Assembly: GCA_016926235.1 (NCBI GenBank) | Contig: JAFGOZ010000371.1 | Coordinates: 1 to 64,000, forward strand | DNA length: 64,000 nt | Direction of reading: 5' to 3' | DNA from: Bacteroidales bacterium | GTDB lineage: Bacteria > Bacteroidota > Bacteroidia > Bacteroidales > UBA10428 | Shown: in pieces, positions 29,056 to 37,600 of the stretch | How positions within the stretch are numbered: position 1 is the first letter of the stretch | Layout: each line of letters opens with the position of its first letter | Translations under genes and position numbers: made by a program | Notes under the pieces: generated by a model | What the model was told of the DNA's origin: nothing | The model's input: only the letters and a program-made list of their open reading frames with translations | Databases searched by the model: none

Positions 29056-31032
29056 TTATTTGTTTTTATTGACAGCATCTTTAACCTTTACCCTTTCCCC
29101 ATTCTGGTGGGCAACAATAAAAGCGCCTTTTATACCACAGTCCTCCTTAAACTGTTTGGCCTCTTCAAATGATTTTCCTATGTCGACCCTGTATCTAAAC
29201 CATCCACCAGAGCTGGTTTCTATAATGGTTTTGTTGCCATCGTATAACAGGCTTAAATTGTTCATTGTGATCGGTGCGCGGCTGGCCGCTATTTGCACGC
29301 CAAATATAATGTCATTATCCGGTTTAATTTCAGCATATCTTACAACACTCGCGGAGGGTTTGTTCATTGCCTGGTATAAATCCAGCTTCCTTCCATTCAT
29401 ATAGGCAACAATAAATGCGTCTTTTACACCCGATTGGGCTTTCAGGTCTACTGCCTGCTGATAGGAAGCCATATTTCCTATGGAATATTTATACCATCCT
29501 TCTTCCTGCGTCAGGTCAACCCTTTCAAAACCATTATATATTCCAATAATTTCATCGTTTGAAAGCTGGTTTTTGGTAGCGGCAATCTGTACTTTAAAAA
29601 TTATCTGGCCCGAAGGTGCGTATGATGCTTCCCTGTCAGTAGTTTTGGCAGAAGCCATATCCATTTTTTGGCCATTTTTATAGGCAACAATAAAAGCATC
29701 ATAAACCCCGCAGCCATTTCTAAAGGTGTTGGCTTCGGCATAGGAATTAAAATCACCGATTGAATATTTATACCAGCCGTTTTCACTGATCATTTCAACC
29801 GTATTATTACCATAGTATATTTTTCGTAATGTACTTTGGTTTAATGGGTGCTTGTCAGCGGCTATCTGCACCCTGTATATAATACCGCTTCCCGAGTAAA
29901 TATCCGTAGGGCTGACATCCCTGGTATAATCATTATTATTATCGGTTGGTTGTGTGGATTGGTCGATATAGGTTGTCCCGTCATGATAGGTTTGATCCTT
30001 TGTTTCATCAGAAGGGGGTACATAGGTGTTTTTATCCGTATAGTCGTAGGTTTCGGTTTGGGCCTGATTGTCGTTGTATGTATTCTGGTCTGTTTGATCA
30101 GCCGGTACATCGGTAATATTTGTGACATCCGTAACATCGGCGGGAATGGTTTCAGGGGCAGGTGTTATCCCCAGCTGATAATTGTCCCATGCTGTCTGAA
30201 GGGTTGTCATATCCCAGGCTTGTAAATTAAAATCTGAACCCTGGGGTATCTCATTATTTTGAAGTTTTCGGATAATTTCTATCTGATATTCATCAAAAAC
30301 AATGCCTGATTTGGGGGTATCCGGCCCCGGGGCATAAGTATAAGCCTCCGGCTGTGTCTGGACAGGGGGGCCAAATCCTGTGTTATCCGGTTGGTAGGTT
30401 TCTACCGTTTCTACAGGTTGTTCATAAGTAACAGCAGGTTCTTCATAGGTTATGGCTGCAATCGTATTGACATTCATATAGGCTTCAATCGCTTTTTCCT
30501 GGTGTTCAAGGCCTTTGAGTTCTGCTTCCTGTGCCTCCAGGTACTTCAGGTACACATCCAACTGGCTGTCACTGTTTTTTGCATCGGATTTAAGCTGGTT
30601 GGCTTTATAAAACTCTTCATTTGCTTGTTCTTCAAGAAGTTTTGGGTAGGTGAGCGATGTTTCGTCACCCTGGTAGCCTTTCAGGAATTCGTCAATTTTT
30701 TCCCTGTATACGTTGTATTCTACTTCATTGGCTTTTTGGTTCAGCTCCAGGGCTTCTATTTGCAAACTAACAGCCTTTTCTTCCAGTTTGGTTATTTTCT
30801 TCTGGTCGGCGCTTTCCATTGCCTGCAACTCGCTTATTTGTAGATATATAGCATTTGCCTCTTCCACTTTTATATTGGCATCATCATTATATTCATCCGC
30901 TTTCTCGAGTTTTTTCTTTTCCCCATCCGTTAGGTAGGGGTCAACCTGTCGTACTGCCCATAATGGCAGTTGGCTGGTAGAATACATAACGATACTTGCT
31001 ACAATTACTATTTTCCTAAGTTCTCTCCTCAT
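29056..31032 (-). CDS. Exported coiled-coil protein with three SPOR-like repeats
   Basis: A signal peptide (to about 26, with the mature start AVRQVDPYLTDGEK) is followed by helical coiled-coil sequence (about 35-200), a low-complexity Thr/Pro/Gln/Asp-rich linker (about 205-370), and three similar repeats (about 375-455, 470-550, 570-650). Each repeat contains the pattern VQIAAxK and GWYKYSIG (or GWFRYRVD) and AFIVAYxNG, characteristic of SPOR domains that bind denuded peptidoglycan. It is the first gene of the export operon, 36 bp before the Wza-like gene, suggesting a periplasmic scaffold that ties the exporter to the cell wall. That role is inferred. Confidence 0.85.
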   Translation of the reverse strand: MRRELRKIVIVASIVMYSTSQLPLWAVRQVDPYLTDGEKKKLEKADEYNDDANIKVEEANAIYLQISELQAMESADQKKITKLEEKAVSLQIEALELNQKANEVEYNVYREKIDEFLKGYQGDETSLTYPKLLEEQANEEFYKANQLKSDAKNSDSQLDVYLKYLEAQEAELKGLEHQEKAIEAYMNVNTIAAITYEEPAVTYEQPVETVETYQPDNTGFGPPVQTQPEAYTYAPGPDTPKSGIVFDEYQIEIIRKLQNNEIPQGSDFNLQAWDMTTLQTAWDNYQLGITPAPETIPADVTDVTNITDVPADQTDQNTYNDNQAQTETYDYTDKNTYVPPSDETKDQTYHDGTTYIDQSTQPTDNNNDYTRDVSPTDIYSGSGIIYRVQIAADKHPLNQSTLRKIYYGNNTVEMISENGWYKYSIGDFNSYAEANTFRNGCGVYDAFIVAYKNGQKMDMASAKTTDREASYAPSGQIIFKVQIAATKNQLSNDEIIGIYNGFERVDLTQEEGWYKYSIGNMASYQQAVDLKAQSGVKDAFIVAYMNGRKLDLYQAMNKPSASVVRYAEIKPDNDIIFGVQIAASRAPITMNNLSLLYDGNKTIIETSSGGWFRYRVDIGKSFEEAKQFKEDCGIKGAFIVAHQNGERVKVKDAVNKNK

Positions 31033-31199
31033 TCTATAATTATATATCTCTTTATTCTATAGTGTTAATTTACATCATTTCATCCATTAATTCAAGTTTT
31101 TTTCCACTTTTTTCCTGAATCCCGCTAGGTAAGTCAGCTTTCACAACAGCTAAATTTAATAAAATGAATTATATTATCTTTAAAAAATATTAAAAAAAA

Positions 31200-31622
31200 A
31201 TGATTTCTATTATGATTAAACAAATAAGTTTTTCATTATCAGGATATTCCAGGGGGTTTCATTTGATAACCCGCGAAGTTGAAAAGCAATTAGGGGAATT
31301 GCCCGGGACAGGGATGCTAAATATTCTTATAAAACATACATCGGCTGGAATAACCCTGAACGAGAATGCAGATCCTTCTGTGCGCGCAGATTTCGAATCT
31401 TTTTTTAATAAGCTTGTACCTGAAAATGCCCCCTATTTTGTACATACCCTGGAAGGCAGCGATGATATGCCTGCTCACCTTAAAGCTTCAATTATAGGGC
31501 AGTCTATTACAATACCTATTACAAACAACAGGTTAAACCTGGGCACATGGCAGGGAATTTACTATTGTGAGTTTAGAAATTATGGTGGGAACAGGACGTT
31601 TGTGTGTACGGTATATAGTTAA
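31200..31622 (+). CDS. YjbQ/UPF0047 family protein
   Basis: The 140-residue single-domain protein carries the family signature HTSAGITLNENADPSVRADF followed by GSDDMPAHLKASIIG and LGTWQGIYYCEFR. Members are annotated as secondary thiamine-phosphate synthases from weak in vitro complementation; the physiological role is unsettled. The ATG at 31212 (MIKQISFSL) is an alternative start that better matches family N-termini. Monocistronic by position. Confidence 0.88.
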   Translation: MISIMIKQISFSLSGYSRGFHLITREVEKQLGELPGTGMLNILIKHTSAGITLNENADPSVRADFESFFNKLVPENAPYFVHTLEGSDDMPAHLKASIIGQSITIPITNNRLNLGTWQGIYYCEFRNYGGNRTFVCTVYS

Positions 31623-31815
31623 GGGGAGGATGGGTGAAGGAGACGGGAGGAAGGAGAAGGGAGGGGGTGAGGTGAATGAGAGTGGCAGTGGCAGCGGCAG
31701 GGTGGGACTGCCTTGCGTTAATGGTTGATGAAAATTGATTTTTTTTTTAGATTATAATAATTAGAAATCGTATTTTTAGGAGAGATTTAAATTAAACCAG
31801 TAAAACCTTTCAGTC

Positions 31816-33333
31816 ATGTTCAATGAATCGGACATCCAGCAGCTTCAGCGCAGAAATATTCCCATTGACGCAGCCAACCAGCAGATTGAGCGAATATTAT
31901 CAGGGTTTAAAGCCCCCAAATTGTTTAAACCCGCCTTGGCCAAAGCAGGGGTGTTAATCCTGGGTGAGGCTGAAATTCAAAGTAATGCAAAGTATTATGA
32001 TAAATACAAAGGTAACCTTAAGATTGCAAAATTTGTTCCTGCTTCAGGGGCAGCTTCAAGAATGTTTAAAGAAGTTAATGATTTTTTATTGAACAACAAG
32101 GCTTCTGAGTCTATTGACAAACTTATCGACGGGCTTGAAAAGTTGCCATTTTATGAAAACCTTGAAAAAATATTTGAACGGGAAGGAAAAGATATCCGAC
32201 AGCTTAAAAAGGACCAAGCCTGCAAAGAAATTTTAAACAGGATTATAGATAGCAAGGGACTAAGCCTGGGTAACAAGCCAAAGGCCATGATCCCTTTTCA
32301 CAAGTATGGCGGTATTGTAAAAACTGCGTTTGAAGAGCAGATAAATGTAGCTGTGAAGTATGCCGTACAGGCAGACAAACAGGTGAACCTGCATTTTACC
32401 CTTTCACCCGAGCATATTGAGATGGGCGAATCATTGGCAGCAGAATTGAAACCACACTATGAGAAAAAATTTGATGTGAAGGTCAATATAACATTTTCCA
32501 TACAAAGCCCGGCTACCGATACACTGGCCATTGACAAGGAGGAAGAAATTGTAAGGACTTCTGACAACCAGCTATTACTGAGGCCTGGCGGGCATGGCGC
32601 TTTGCTTGAAAACCTCAATGCGGTGACTGCCGATATTATTTTTATCCAAAATATCGATAACGTTTCTTACGAGAAGGAACCCGATATCAATACATTATAT
32701 AAAAAAGCGCTGGCTGGCATTTTATTAAACTACCAGAAAAAAATTACAAATTTCCTGCATAAATTGAACCGTCAACGTATTAAAAACGATGCTTTTTTGA
32801 TGGAAGTAACATACTTTCTTAAAAATAAGCTTTGTTTTATTCCTCCTGACAGTTATAATGCCCTGGAGCCTGATGATAAACTGGAGTATCTGATAAAGAT
32901 ACTCAACAGGCCTTCGCGTGTATGCGGTATGGTTAGAAATACGGGTGAGCCGGGTGGCGGCCCGTTTTGGGTAACGAACGATGATGGTTCTTGTTCCCTT
33001 CAAATTATTGAGGCATCCCAGGTCGACACATCGGACCTGGAGCAGAAAAACATCCTTGAAAGCTCATCGCACTTTAATCCGGTTGATATAGTATGCTACC
33101 TGCAAGACATGAATGGAAGAAAGTTTGACCTGTGTAAACACAGAAATCCGGAAACGGGGATTATTACATCCAAAACCTATGATGGCAAAGAAATAAAAAT
33201 CCTTGAACATCCGGGATTATGGAACGGGGGTATGTGGGAATGGAACACTATTTTCGTGGAGGTGCCTCTTGAAACCTTTAGTCCGGTCAAAACGGTAAAT
33301 GATTTATTGCGGCCTGCACATCAACCGGTATAG
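31816..33333 (+). CDS. DUF4301 family protein
   Basis: A cytoplasmic 505-residue protein with the Bacteroidota-specific DUF4301 pattern: FVPASGAASRMFKEVNDFL near residue 75, LRPGGHGALLENLN, VCGMVRNTGEPGGGPFWV, and NGGMWEWNTIFVEVP near the end. The GASGxxSRM-like and GGHGALL segments recall nucleotidyltransferase/phosphosugar-binding enzymes, but no activity is established for the family. No operon partner: it lies between a low-complexity tract and a 240-bp gap. Confidence 0.85.
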   Translation: MFNESDIQQLQRRNIPIDAANQQIERILSGFKAPKLFKPALAKAGVLILGEAEIQSNAKYYDKYKGNLKIAKFVPASGAASRMFKEVNDFLLNNKASESIDKLIDGLEKLPFYENLEKIFEREGKDIRQLKKDQACKEILNRIIDSKGLSLGNKPKAMIPFHKYGGIVKTAFEEQINVAVKYAVQADKQVNLHFTLSPEHIEMGESLAAELKPHYEKKFDVKVNITFSIQSPATDTLAIDKEEEIVRTSDNQLLLRPGGHGALLENLNAVTADIIFIQNIDNVSYEKEPDINTLYKKALAGILLNYQKKITNFLHKLNRQRIKNDAFLMEVTYFLKNKLCFIPPDSYNALEPDDKLEYLIKILNRPSRVCGMVRNTGEPGGGPFWVTNDDGSCSLQIIEASQVDTSDLEQKNILESSSHFNPVDIVCYLQDMNGRKFDLCKHRNPETGIITSKTYDGKEIKILEHPGLWNGGMWEWNTIFVEVPLETFSPVKTVNDLLRPAHQPV

Positions 33334-33373
33334 TTATTTATTAAGGGTCCCACAATCCTATATTTAATGTTTG

Positions 33374-33517
33374 TTTAAGGTTTATTTAAGGTTAAGCCGC
33401 GAGATAATGCCGTGAGAAATATAGAATTTTTTATAAAAACCAGATTATTAAATTGTTATTTTTAAAAGAGAAATATTTGCCGGGTGATAATTTCATTTAA
33501 ATTTAAGGTTTATTTAA
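33374..33517. repeat. Two copies of a 16-bp direct repeat
   Basis: TTTAAGGTTTATTTAA occurs at 33374-33389 and 33502-33517. The first copy continues as a TTTAAGG duplicate at 11-bp spacing (33374-33380, 33385-33391 reading TTTAAGG), the layout of OmpR/PhoB-type direct-repeat sites. They lie upstream of the 113-residue gene and could be activator sites. Confidence 0.45.
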
Positions 33518-33539
33518 ATATTTTATTGTCTGCAGCAAG

Positions 33540-33547
33540 TATTTTTG
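33540..33547 (+). promoter_or_regulatory. -7 element of the small CarboxypepD gene
   Basis: TATTTTTG matches TAnnTTTG exactly and lies 26 bp upstream of the ATG at 33574. There is no good TTG at -33 spacing, which fits an activated promoter with the upstream direct repeats as activator sites. Confidence 0.5.
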
Positions 33548-33573
33548 TACTATACAAATTTAATTAGGACATT

Positions 33574-33915
33574 ATGAAAGCTTTATTATTATCCATCCTG
33601 ATTATTTCGGGAATCCACAACAATCCTGTGGAAAACTCTCCAAGTGATGCAAATGCATACACCATTTCGGGTATTGTGGTTGATAAGCTTACGGGAGAAG
33701 CATTGACAGGTGTTATGATTGAAATAGAAGGGATGGATAAACTTGTTTATACAGACTTTGATGGTAAGTTTGAATTAAATGGCTTGCCTAAAGGTGAAGT
33801 TAAAATTTCCTCATCATTGATTTCCTACAAAACAATAGAGGATTATATAATTAATGTAAATGAAAAATCTTCTGGGGAAAAGGCCCTTGTTGTAGAATTA
33901 GAGTTGATGAAATAA
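33574..33915 (+). CDS. Small exported CarboxypepD_reg-like protein
   Basis: This 113-residue protein has a short hydrophobic N-terminus (MKALLLSILIISGIH) and one CarboxypepD_reg-like domain (about 30-100, ISGIVVDKLTGEALTGVMIEIE, then FDGKFELNGLPKG). In TonB receptors this domain sits before the plug; here it stands alone. Function is unknown. It converges on the MORN-type gene across a shared terminator. Confidence 0.8.
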   Translation: MKALLLSILIISGIHNNPVENSPSDANAYTISGIVVDKLTGEALTGVMIEIEGMDKLVYTDFDGKFELNGLPKGEVKISSSLISYKTIEDYIINVNEKSSGEKALVVELELMK

Positions 33916-33950
33916 CTATTTATTAGTCCGTCTACATATTGAATTAAAAA

Positions 33951-33974
33951 AAAGGCCTGCTTAGTAGGCCTTTT
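33951..33974. terminator. Bidirectional terminator between convergent genes
   Basis: AAAGGCCT (33951-33958) and AGGCCTTT (33966-33973) form a perfect 8-bp stem with a 7-nt loop, with A and T runs on either side, so it can act in both directions. The loop and distal arm overlap the stop codon of the minus-strand MORN-type gene (33961-33963). Confidence 0.8.
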
Positions 33975-34431
33975 CTGATATAAGATCCCCATTATCATCA
34001 AATTTTTTCCATGTGCCTGTTTTTTCACCGTTTGAATAAGTCATGTCGTAAATCAATACTCCCTGGTTATTCCAAATAAACCATTTTCCATCCTTTTTGT
34101 CTTTGTTCCAGTTTGCCTCGGCTAATTTATGCCCCAAGCTGTCAAAAGTGCTCCAGTTTCCATGCAATTTGCCATAAGAAAAATTCATAACTTCATGTAT
34201 CTGGCCATTCGCGAAGTAGGTGGTCACGGTCCCATTTTTTACCCCGTTTTTTAATTGCATTACGAGTTTTACAGCCCCATTTTCATAGTACTCTACATAG
34301 TTCCCTGTATAAGGGCTCTCGTAGTTATTGTCAGAATAATAGATGCCGTCTTCACCAAGGGCAATTTCTTGTGAATAGCCCACGCAGAGGGTGAAAACCA
34401 TAATTAAGATAATATTTATCAAGCTTTTCAT
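33961..34431 (-). CDS. Exported MORN_2-repeat (YwqK-like) protein
   Basis: Signal peptide (to about residue 21), followed by about five MORN_2-type repeats with the pattern YxxGxxxGxWxxYxxxG (for example GNYVEYYENGAVK, GTVTTYFANGQIHE, GNWSTFDSLGHK, GKWFIWNNQGVL, GTWKKFDDNGDL). Such proteins are automatically labelled YwqK antitoxins, but here the export signal and the absence of a toxin gene argue against that. The upstream four-repeat Pho-box-like array suggests phosphate-responsive expression. Confidence 0.75.
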   Translation of the reverse strand: MKSLINIILIMVFTLCVGYSQEIALGEDGIYYSDNNYESPYTGNYVEYYENGAVKLVMQLKNGVKNGTVTTYFANGQIHEVMNFSYGKLHGNWSTFDSLGHKLAEANWNKDKKDGKWFIWNNQGVLIYDMTYSNGEKTGTWKKFDDNGDLISEKAY

Positions 34432-34485
34432 AATTGTAAATTATTAAAGTGTCTTTACTTATTTTAATGTAAATTTAAGAAAAAA

Positions 34486-34540
34486 GTTTCAAAAAGTTAA
34501 CATAAAATTAACATTAAAGTAACAATTAGTTAACATAAAT
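34486..34540. promoter_or_regulatory. Pho-box-like array, four 7-bp repeats at 11-bp spacing
   Basis: Plus-strand repeats GTTAACA (34497-34503), ATTAACA (34508-34514), AGTAACA (34519-34525) and GTTAACA (34530-34536) are spaced exactly 11 bp apart, sharing TAACA with the arrays upstream of the porin and pstS. On the minus strand they read as TGTTAAC-type repeats, with a fifth degenerate copy TGAAACT (34486-34492), then TAAATTTA (34471-34478), one base from TAnnTTTG, then the MORN gene start at 34431. The direction of control is therefore more probably toward the MORN gene; the TonB receptor has its own promoter 190 bp away. Confidence 0.65.
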
Positions 34541-34705
34541 CCGGCCCCTCCGTTTTTTAATGTTTATAATGCATTTAATATCAAGCGGATCAGGATTATT
34601 CCATGTATCAAAATTACAACATTCGTTTGAATAAATTTACCCTTTCTTTACTTAATGAATCATTAACCTGGTAATTATACTTAAGTAATTTTTAAGACTG
34701 GCTTA

Positions 34706-34736
34706 TTGCCTCAGTAACATGTGCCTGATACATTTG
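34706..34736 (+). promoter_or_regulatory. Promoter of the TonB receptor/lipoprotein pair
   Basis: TTG at 34706-34708 and, 20 bp later, TACATTTG at 34729-34736 match the Bacteroidota -33 and -7 elements exactly. The ATG is 26 bp further at 34763. Confidence 0.65.
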
Positions 34737-34762
34737 TCCTATAAATTTAGCGCACGAGGCAT

Positions 34763-37552
34763 ATGATGAAAAGATTGAGTTTAGTATTGATTGTTGTTTT
34801 AATTAGTTTTCAGGCCCTGTATTCTTTTTCACAAACCACAATAAGTGGTAAAGTAACGGATTCACAAACCGGTGAAGAACTTGCAGGGGCTGCCATCGTT
34901 GTAAAGGGTACGACCAAGGGCACTATTACTGATTTGGATGGGAATTATGTATTAACAGGTCTAACCCCGGGCAAACATGTTATTCAATGCTCCTTTGTTT
35001 CTTTTACACCAAAAGAGGAGGAGATACATGCCAATGGTGAAGAAATTGTCCTCGATTTTAACCTCGCAATTGAAGATGTGAGCCTTGAAACGGTTGAAGT
35101 AATCGCAAAAAAGAACCGGGAATCTGAAAACCTTTTATTATTGGAACAAAGAAATGCAAACATTATTGTAGAGAACATTGGTGCAGGTGAATTGTCGCGT
35201 AAAGGTGCAGGTGATGTTGCTGCAGGTGTTAAAAAGGTTACCGGGATCTCAATGATGGGCTCGCGACAATTGTTCGTGCGGGGTTTAGGTGACCGGTATA
35301 ACAGTGTACAATCGAATAAACTGCCCTTGCCATCACCTGATCCTCAAAAGAAAGTGATGAAACTGGATTTGTTTCCATCAGACATAGTGCAGGTGTTGGA
35401 AGTAAATAAGGTGTTTAGTGTACGGAATTATGCTGACTATTCAGGCGCACTGATAAATATTGAAACCAAAGATTATCCGCAGGATCCGTTTCTTAATATT
35501 AGCATCGGGGGCGGTTATAATACAAACAGTACCTTACAACCTTTTTACAGGATTGAAGCCGAAGGCAACACCTTCATGGGCCTTGATGTTAAAAAAAGAA
35601 ACGAACTTACCCCTTTCAATTATAAGGAAGTAAACCGTCTCATGGAAATTGGCGATGATTTTCATCTCCCCAGCTATAATTATTCAAATAAGGAGGCGCT
35701 TCCAAATATTGACCTTGGCTTTACCGGCGGACGAAGGTTCCGTCTTGGGCCAGGACAATTAGGTGTTTTAGTGGCTACTTCATTCCAAAATGAATATGAG
35801 TATTATCCTGACGTAATAGATATTAATACCAACAGGGAAAATGGACAGAAAACCCGTTTTGTAAACCAGGAGTATTCGTACAACACATATTTTACAAACC
35901 TCGCAAGTATTACCTACGATCATACGAAGGATCTCAGGTTTAAGTATGACCTCGTGTTTTTAAATAATGGCGAGGATGGGTTTAAAGAAAAGAAAGGCAG
36001 CAACCTGGACTGGCCTGACGCGGATGACAGTGAATATATTACCAGGCTCGCGCATTATATCAACTATAGGCTCTTATCCCATCAATTATCAGGGTACTAT
36101 CATTTACCCGGCAATAAATGGAAACTACAGTGGGCAGGCAGTTTGAGCGATGCAGGTTATAATGTGCCCGACCGGAGGGAGGTCATTTATCATGAAACAT
36201 CTGCCGGGCGATGGGAATATATGACACTTAACAACGGTAATGATACCAAACGCATAATTGTTGAACAGGATGCTAAAGATTATAACTTCTCGTTGAATAT
36301 GTCTTATTTGCTCAATGATGACAAGGGCGAGCTTGTATTTGGAGGTGCAACCAACTATAAAAAACTGGATTATTACTCATACTTCTTTGGTTACGAATTT
36401 GACCTGGATGAAAATAGGATTGTAAACCTTGATATCTCTGATCCAAATACATACCTGACCTCGCGCTATGTAATAGATATTAATGCGAATACCTCAGATG
36501 ATATGGGATATAAAGGCAGCCGTTCTATTTACTCCGGGTTTGCAGATTTTGTATACGCCTTGACATCAAAATGGACTTTAAATGCCGGTGTACGCGCTGA
36601 GATTGCTGAAATGATGATAGAATCCAATACCATTGAAATAGATAATGATGAAGAACAATTCATTTTTAATGATGTTGATTTTTTCCCGGCTTTAAATCTC
36701 AAATGCAGCCTTACAGAAAAGACAAATCTGCGCTTTGCGGCCAGCAGGACTGTTATCAGGCCGAGTTTTTATGAAAAGACTTCGGCCCGGCTTCTTCACG
36801 AACCCGGTGATTATGCCACGTTTGGCAATCCATATACAAAGGATAATGTTAAACCAAGCGACAGTACCTATCTTGAAAATTCTTACAGCAACAATATAGA
36901 CCTGAAATGGGAATGGTTCCCGTCTCCTGGTGAACTTATTGCAATAGGGGTATATGGGAAACAAATAATAGAACCTATCGAGAGCGTCAGCCGCCTGATG
37001 GGAGGCACGGACCTGATATATACGTTTGAAAACTTTCCTGATAATGCGTATGCTGCGGGTATTGAGTTTGAAGTAAAAAAGAAAATAAGGGACCTTTTTA
37101 TAGGCTTTAACGCTTCCTATATCTACACCCATTTAAAGATACCTGAAGGGCGTTATGAAAACCAACGCGAGCGTTCCCTGCAGGGGGCGTCACCTTACCT
37201 GGTTAATGCTGATTTAGGGTATGTGCTGAACTATGGCGCAGAGAAACAACAAAAATGCTATGCAGGGATTGTTTATAATGTTTATGGGAAAAGATTGTAC
37301 CGCGTTGGCGTTTCAGGAGGTGGTAACCAATATGAATTGCCTGTGAACAGCCTGGATTTGATTATAAAAAACAAACTCAGCAACAAATTGGATATAAATA
37401 TTAGCATCAAAAATATTCTGGACCCCGATATAACCATTATACAAGAAGTGTATGAAGATGAATTACATCCCGACGTAAAGACGAAAGACCAGGTAATACA
37501 TCAATACAATAAAGGAATAACGGTGAAACTGGGTTTTGCATACAAATTTTAA
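34763..37552 (+). CDS. TonB-dependent receptor with CarboxypepD_reg domain
   Basis: Signal peptide (to about 24), CarboxypepD_reg domain (about 27-110, ISGKVTDSQTGEELAGAAI), plug (about 125-240, with GISMMGSRQLFVRGLGDRYN) and a barrel ending in Phe. It has 929 residues. The plug resembles receptors paired with a beta-helix-like lipoprotein rather than SusC. The lipoprotein gene starts 48 bp downstream and both are probably one transcript. Substrate unknown. Confidence 0.92.
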   Translation: MMKRLSLVLIVVLISFQALYSFSQTTISGKVTDSQTGEELAGAAIVVKGTTKGTITDLDGNYVLTGLTPGKHVIQCSFVSFTPKEEEIHANGEEIVLDFNLAIEDVSLETVEVIAKKNRESENLLLLEQRNANIIVENIGAGELSRKGAGDVAAGVKKVTGISMMGSRQLFVRGLGDRYNSVQSNKLPLPSPDPQKKVMKLDLFPSDIVQVLEVNKVFSVRNYADYSGALINIETKDYPQDPFLNISIGGGYNTNSTLQPFYRIEAEGNTFMGLDVKKRNELTPFNYKEVNRLMEIGDDFHLPSYNYSNKEALPNIDLGFTGGRRFRLGPGQLGVLVATSFQNEYEYYPDVIDINTNRENGQKTRFVNQEYSYNTYFTNLASITYDHTKDLRFKYDLVFLNNGEDGFKEKKGSNLDWPDADDSEYITRLAHYINYRLLSHQLSGYYHLPGNKWKLQWAGSLSDAGYNVPDRREVIYHETSAGRWEYMTLNNGNDTKRIIVEQDAKDYNFSLNMSYLLNDDKGELVFGGATNYKKLDYYSYFFGYEFDLDENRIVNLDISDPNTYLTSRYVIDINANTSDDMGYKGSRSIYSGFADFVYALTSKWTLNAGVRAEIAEMMIESNTIEIDNDEEQFIFNDVDFFPALNLKCSLTEKTNLRFAASRTVIRPSFYEKTSARLLHEPGDYATFGNPYTKDNVKPSDSTYLENSYSNNIDLKWEWFPSPGELIAIGVYGKQIIEPIESVSRLMGGTDLIYTFENFPDNAYAAGIEFEVKKKIRDLFIGFNASYIYTHLKIPEGRYENQRERSLQGASPYLVNADLGYVLNYGAEKQQKCYAGIVYNVYGKRLYRVGVSGGGNQYELPVNSLDLIIKNKLSNKLDINISIKNILDPDITIIQEVYEDELHPDVKTKDQVIHQYNKGITVKLGFAYKF

Positions 37553-37600
37553 TTTTTATTATAACACGAAAACTAAATTTTTAATTAAAAACAAAAAGAG

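Noticed and set aside
29848..30225. Plus-strand open frames of 125 and 150 codons inside the SPOR protein gene.
   Set aside because: They are antisense shadows of the low-complexity linker and coiled coil of the minus-strand gene.
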